In this document: piece by piece, positions 6,634 through 7,441 of the stretch
Layout: each line of letters opens with the position of its first letter
Numbering within the stretch: the stretch's first letter is position 1
Assembly: GCA_003575245.1 (NCBI GenBank)
Contig: NMQN01000824.1
Span: 1-7,441, forward strand
DNA length: 7,441 nt
Direction of reading: 5' to 3'
Source of the DNA: Candidatus Atribacteria bacterium 1244-E10-H5-B2
GTDB taxonomy: Bacteria > Atribacterota > JS1 > SB-45 > 34-128
The notes under the pieces: model-generated
Told to the model about the DNA's origin: nothing
What the model saw: only the letters and a program-made list of their open reading frames with translations
The model's database searches: none
Program-made: the position numbers and the translations under genes

Positions 6634-6747
6634 ATGATGAAGGAGGAAGCATTTACTTCAAAGATTGAGAAATTTGAAAGATATAAGTCGCCCTTATGTA
6701 AAAGGAACATTTTATTTAATTTACCGGGACTGATGGTAATCTGTTAA
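6634..6747 (+). other. Unrecognised 37-codon ORF immediately before the group II intron
   Basis: An ATG-initiated frame of 37 codons (start MMKEEAFTSKIEKFERYK, then NILFNLPGLMVIC) stops at 6745-6747, just before the inferred intron start. A strong aggagga (6641-6647) lies inside it rather than before it, so it has no proper ribosome site. An overlapping frame from TTG at 6665 reads LRNLKDISRPYVKGTFYLIY before a stop. I recognise neither. This may be the start of a gene cut off by intron insertion or decay, or a chance ORF. The rest of 6559-6748 shows nothing coding. Confidence 0.25.
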
Positions 6748-6748
6748 G

Positions 6749-7228
6749 GTGAGTACCTACGTCTGCAAAGAGGTAGGAGTCTATTATAAGGCCATGCAAT
6801 CTGGATGAGTTTGCTAGTCAAAACAAAATCCAATACTACTAAAAGATTGTATGTTAAATGTAGCAGGCATATGGGGTGAAGGCTATTATTCTAACCCAAG
6901 GAGGTCTGATATATATTGTTATGTCAGAAGTCAGCAGAAGCCATACTAGCTGGTAAATGCCACCTGAAGGGCTGAAAATGAAGCGGAGGATTAACTTGGC
7001 AAGTTTGATAAACATATTAAGAAGGCAGAAAACTCTACAAAGAGTCTGCCCTGAAAAGAAAGCGGTACAGCTGCAGAATAATCAGGGAAAGCTGAGTATG
7101 TATTTGGTACAAACCAAAGATTAATTCCGCAGAGAAATCCGTAGTGATTTGTGAACCGCCGTATACCGAACGGTACGTACGGTGGTGTGAGAGGATGGTA
7201 GATAAATTAATTATCTACCCTCTTCGAT
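6749..7228 (+). mobile_element. Group II intron lacking its maturase gene
   Basis: The segment has the RNA core of a bacterial group II intron but no reverse transcriptase/maturase frame. GTGAG at 6749 resembles the GUGYG 5' end and is followed by a short CCTAC/GTAGG hairpin (6756-6760 / 6773-6777). Typical domain I to III blocks follow: GGTGAAGGCTATT with CTAACCCAAGGAGGTCTG (about 6875-6908), GTCAGAAGTCAGCAGAAG (6923-6940) and CCTGAAGGGCTGAA (6963-6976). A small hairpin GGCAGA/TCTGCC (7024-7050) stands where domain IV, the usual home of the maturase, would be expected. Domains V and VI close the element, ending in TTCGAT. At about 480 nt it could splice or move only with a maturase supplied in trans, if at all. 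The 3' end is about 30 nt before the ilvE-like start. The domain V-VI end is secure; the exact 5' end is an estimate. Confidence 0.75.
7155..7228 (+). ncRNA. Group II intron domains V and VI
   Basis: Domain V: ACCGCCGTA (7155-7163) pairs with TACGGTGGT (7178-7186), then a two-base CG bulge (7176-7177), then TACC/GGTA (7164-7167 / 7172-7175) closing a four-base GAAC loop. This is the conserved catalytic hairpin with its two-nucleotide bulge. Domain VI: GTAGATAA (7198-7205) pairs with TTATCTAC (7211-7218) over an ATTAA loop, with AGAGG/CCTCT below. The 3' strand reads CCCTCTTCGAT; related introns, as I recall them, read CCCTACTCGAT with a bulged branch-point A, which is absent here. Confidence 0.8.
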
Positions 7229-7243
7229 TTTTAATTAAACGGT

Positions 7244-7249
7244 AGGAGG
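7244..7249 (+). promoter_or_regulatory. Ribosome binding site of the ilvE-like gene
   Basis: AGGAGG lies 8 nt before the ATG at 7258 and only 15 nt after the inferred intron 3' end, so the intron sits inside the leader of this gene. Confidence 0.8.
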
Positions 7250-7257
7250 GTAAAAAA

Positions 7258-7441
7258 ATGGCCATTTATACTGAAGAGATTGCAGATTATATCTGGAGAA
7301 ACGGCAATATTATTCCCTGGAAAGAGGCTATGGTACATGTAAATTCCGTGGGTCATGCGTCGGTGGCGGGAGTCTTTGAAGGGATCAAGGCATACTGGAA
7401 CGAAAAACACGAACAGCTGTATGTTTTCCGGCTTCCGGAAC
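7258..7441 (+). CDS. ilvE: Branched-chain amino acid aminotransferase (class IV PLP), partial 5' end
   Basis: The frame is open from the ATG at 7258 to the window edge and covers the first 61 residues of a protein that normally has about 300. It reads as a class IV PLP-dependent aminotransferase of the branched-chain (IlvE) group: IWRNGNIIPWKEAMVHVNSV is the N-terminal strand region, and GHASVAGVFEGIKAYW carries the FEGI(R/K)AY motif near the active site. These enzymes interconvert leucine, isoleucine and valine with their 2-oxo acids in the cytoplasm. The PLP lysine lies beyond the window. D-amino acid aminotransferase or aminodeoxychorismate lyase share the fold, but the FEGIKAY motif favours the branched-chain type. 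The gene is unlikely to belong to the transporter cluster, from which it is separated by pseudogenes and the intron. The intron placed directly in its leader could affect its expression. Confidence 0.82.
   Translation, partial: MAIYTEEIADYIWRNGNIIPWKEAMVHVNSVGHASVAGVFEGIKAYWNEKHEQLYVFRLPE

Noticed and set aside
6513..6710. Minus-strand open frame of 65 codons
   Set aside because: It overlaps the DUF3830 pseudogene end and AT-rich non-coding DNA, with no recognisable motif or ribosome site.
6721..6739. TTACC/GGTAA as a terminator that a group II intron might target
   Set aside because: The stem is only 5 bp and no T run follows.
6991..6995. TTAAC as the exon-binding site pairing with GTTAA before the intron
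   Set aside because: Five bases in AT-rich DNA are expected by chance, and the position in the intron structure could not be confirmed.

Overview
This is an AT-rich bacterial window (about 40% G+C by eye). It carries a small catabolic gene cluster built around a tripartite tricarboxylate transporter (TTT), followed by a short group II intron and the start of a branched-chain aminotransferase gene. All supported genes are on the + strand with mostly clear Shine-Dalgarno sites. The solute-binding protein has a Sec signal peptide without a lipobox cysteine, which favours a cell with an outer membrane. Together with the AT-rich codon use and the TTT transporter, this suggests a fermentative diderm such as a Synergistota member, but a Clostridia-type Firmicute is not excluded. 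The sequence alone does not settle the organism.

Layout: (i) 36-1070, a DUF6282-type amidohydrolase-like protein (copy A). (ii) 1091-1369, the broken N-terminal remnant of a sugar phosphate isomerase/epimerase (TIM barrel) with an in-frame stop. (iii) 1488-4550, an intact transporter in the order tctC - tctA - tctB, with a strong hairpin between the first two genes. (iv) 4576-4824, a truncated DUF3830 pseudogene with TGA in place of a tryptophan. (v) 4825-5035, a gap holding a 15-nt palindrome. (vi) 5036-6043, a second DUF6282 paralogue (copy B). (vii) 6085-6558, a full-length DUF3830 pseudogene with four in-frame stops but no frameshift. (viii) 6559-6748, mostly non-coding, with one unrecognised 37-codon ORF. 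(ix) about 6749-7228, a group II intron without a maturase gene, with well-formed domains V and VI. (x) 7258 to the window end, the start of a class IV (IlvE-like) aminotransferase.

How the genes may work together: the TTT system would import a carboxylated substrate, and the two DUF6282 proteins (metal-dependent hydrolase-like, conserved HxH, GH and TDFG motifs) are the likely catabolic enzymes. DUF3830 and the sugar isomerase look like former partners that are now decaying. The pattern is intact transporter and hydrolases with every accessory enzyme broken, which suggests a pathway reduced to a core or shifted to another substrate. The substrate cannot be read from the sequence.
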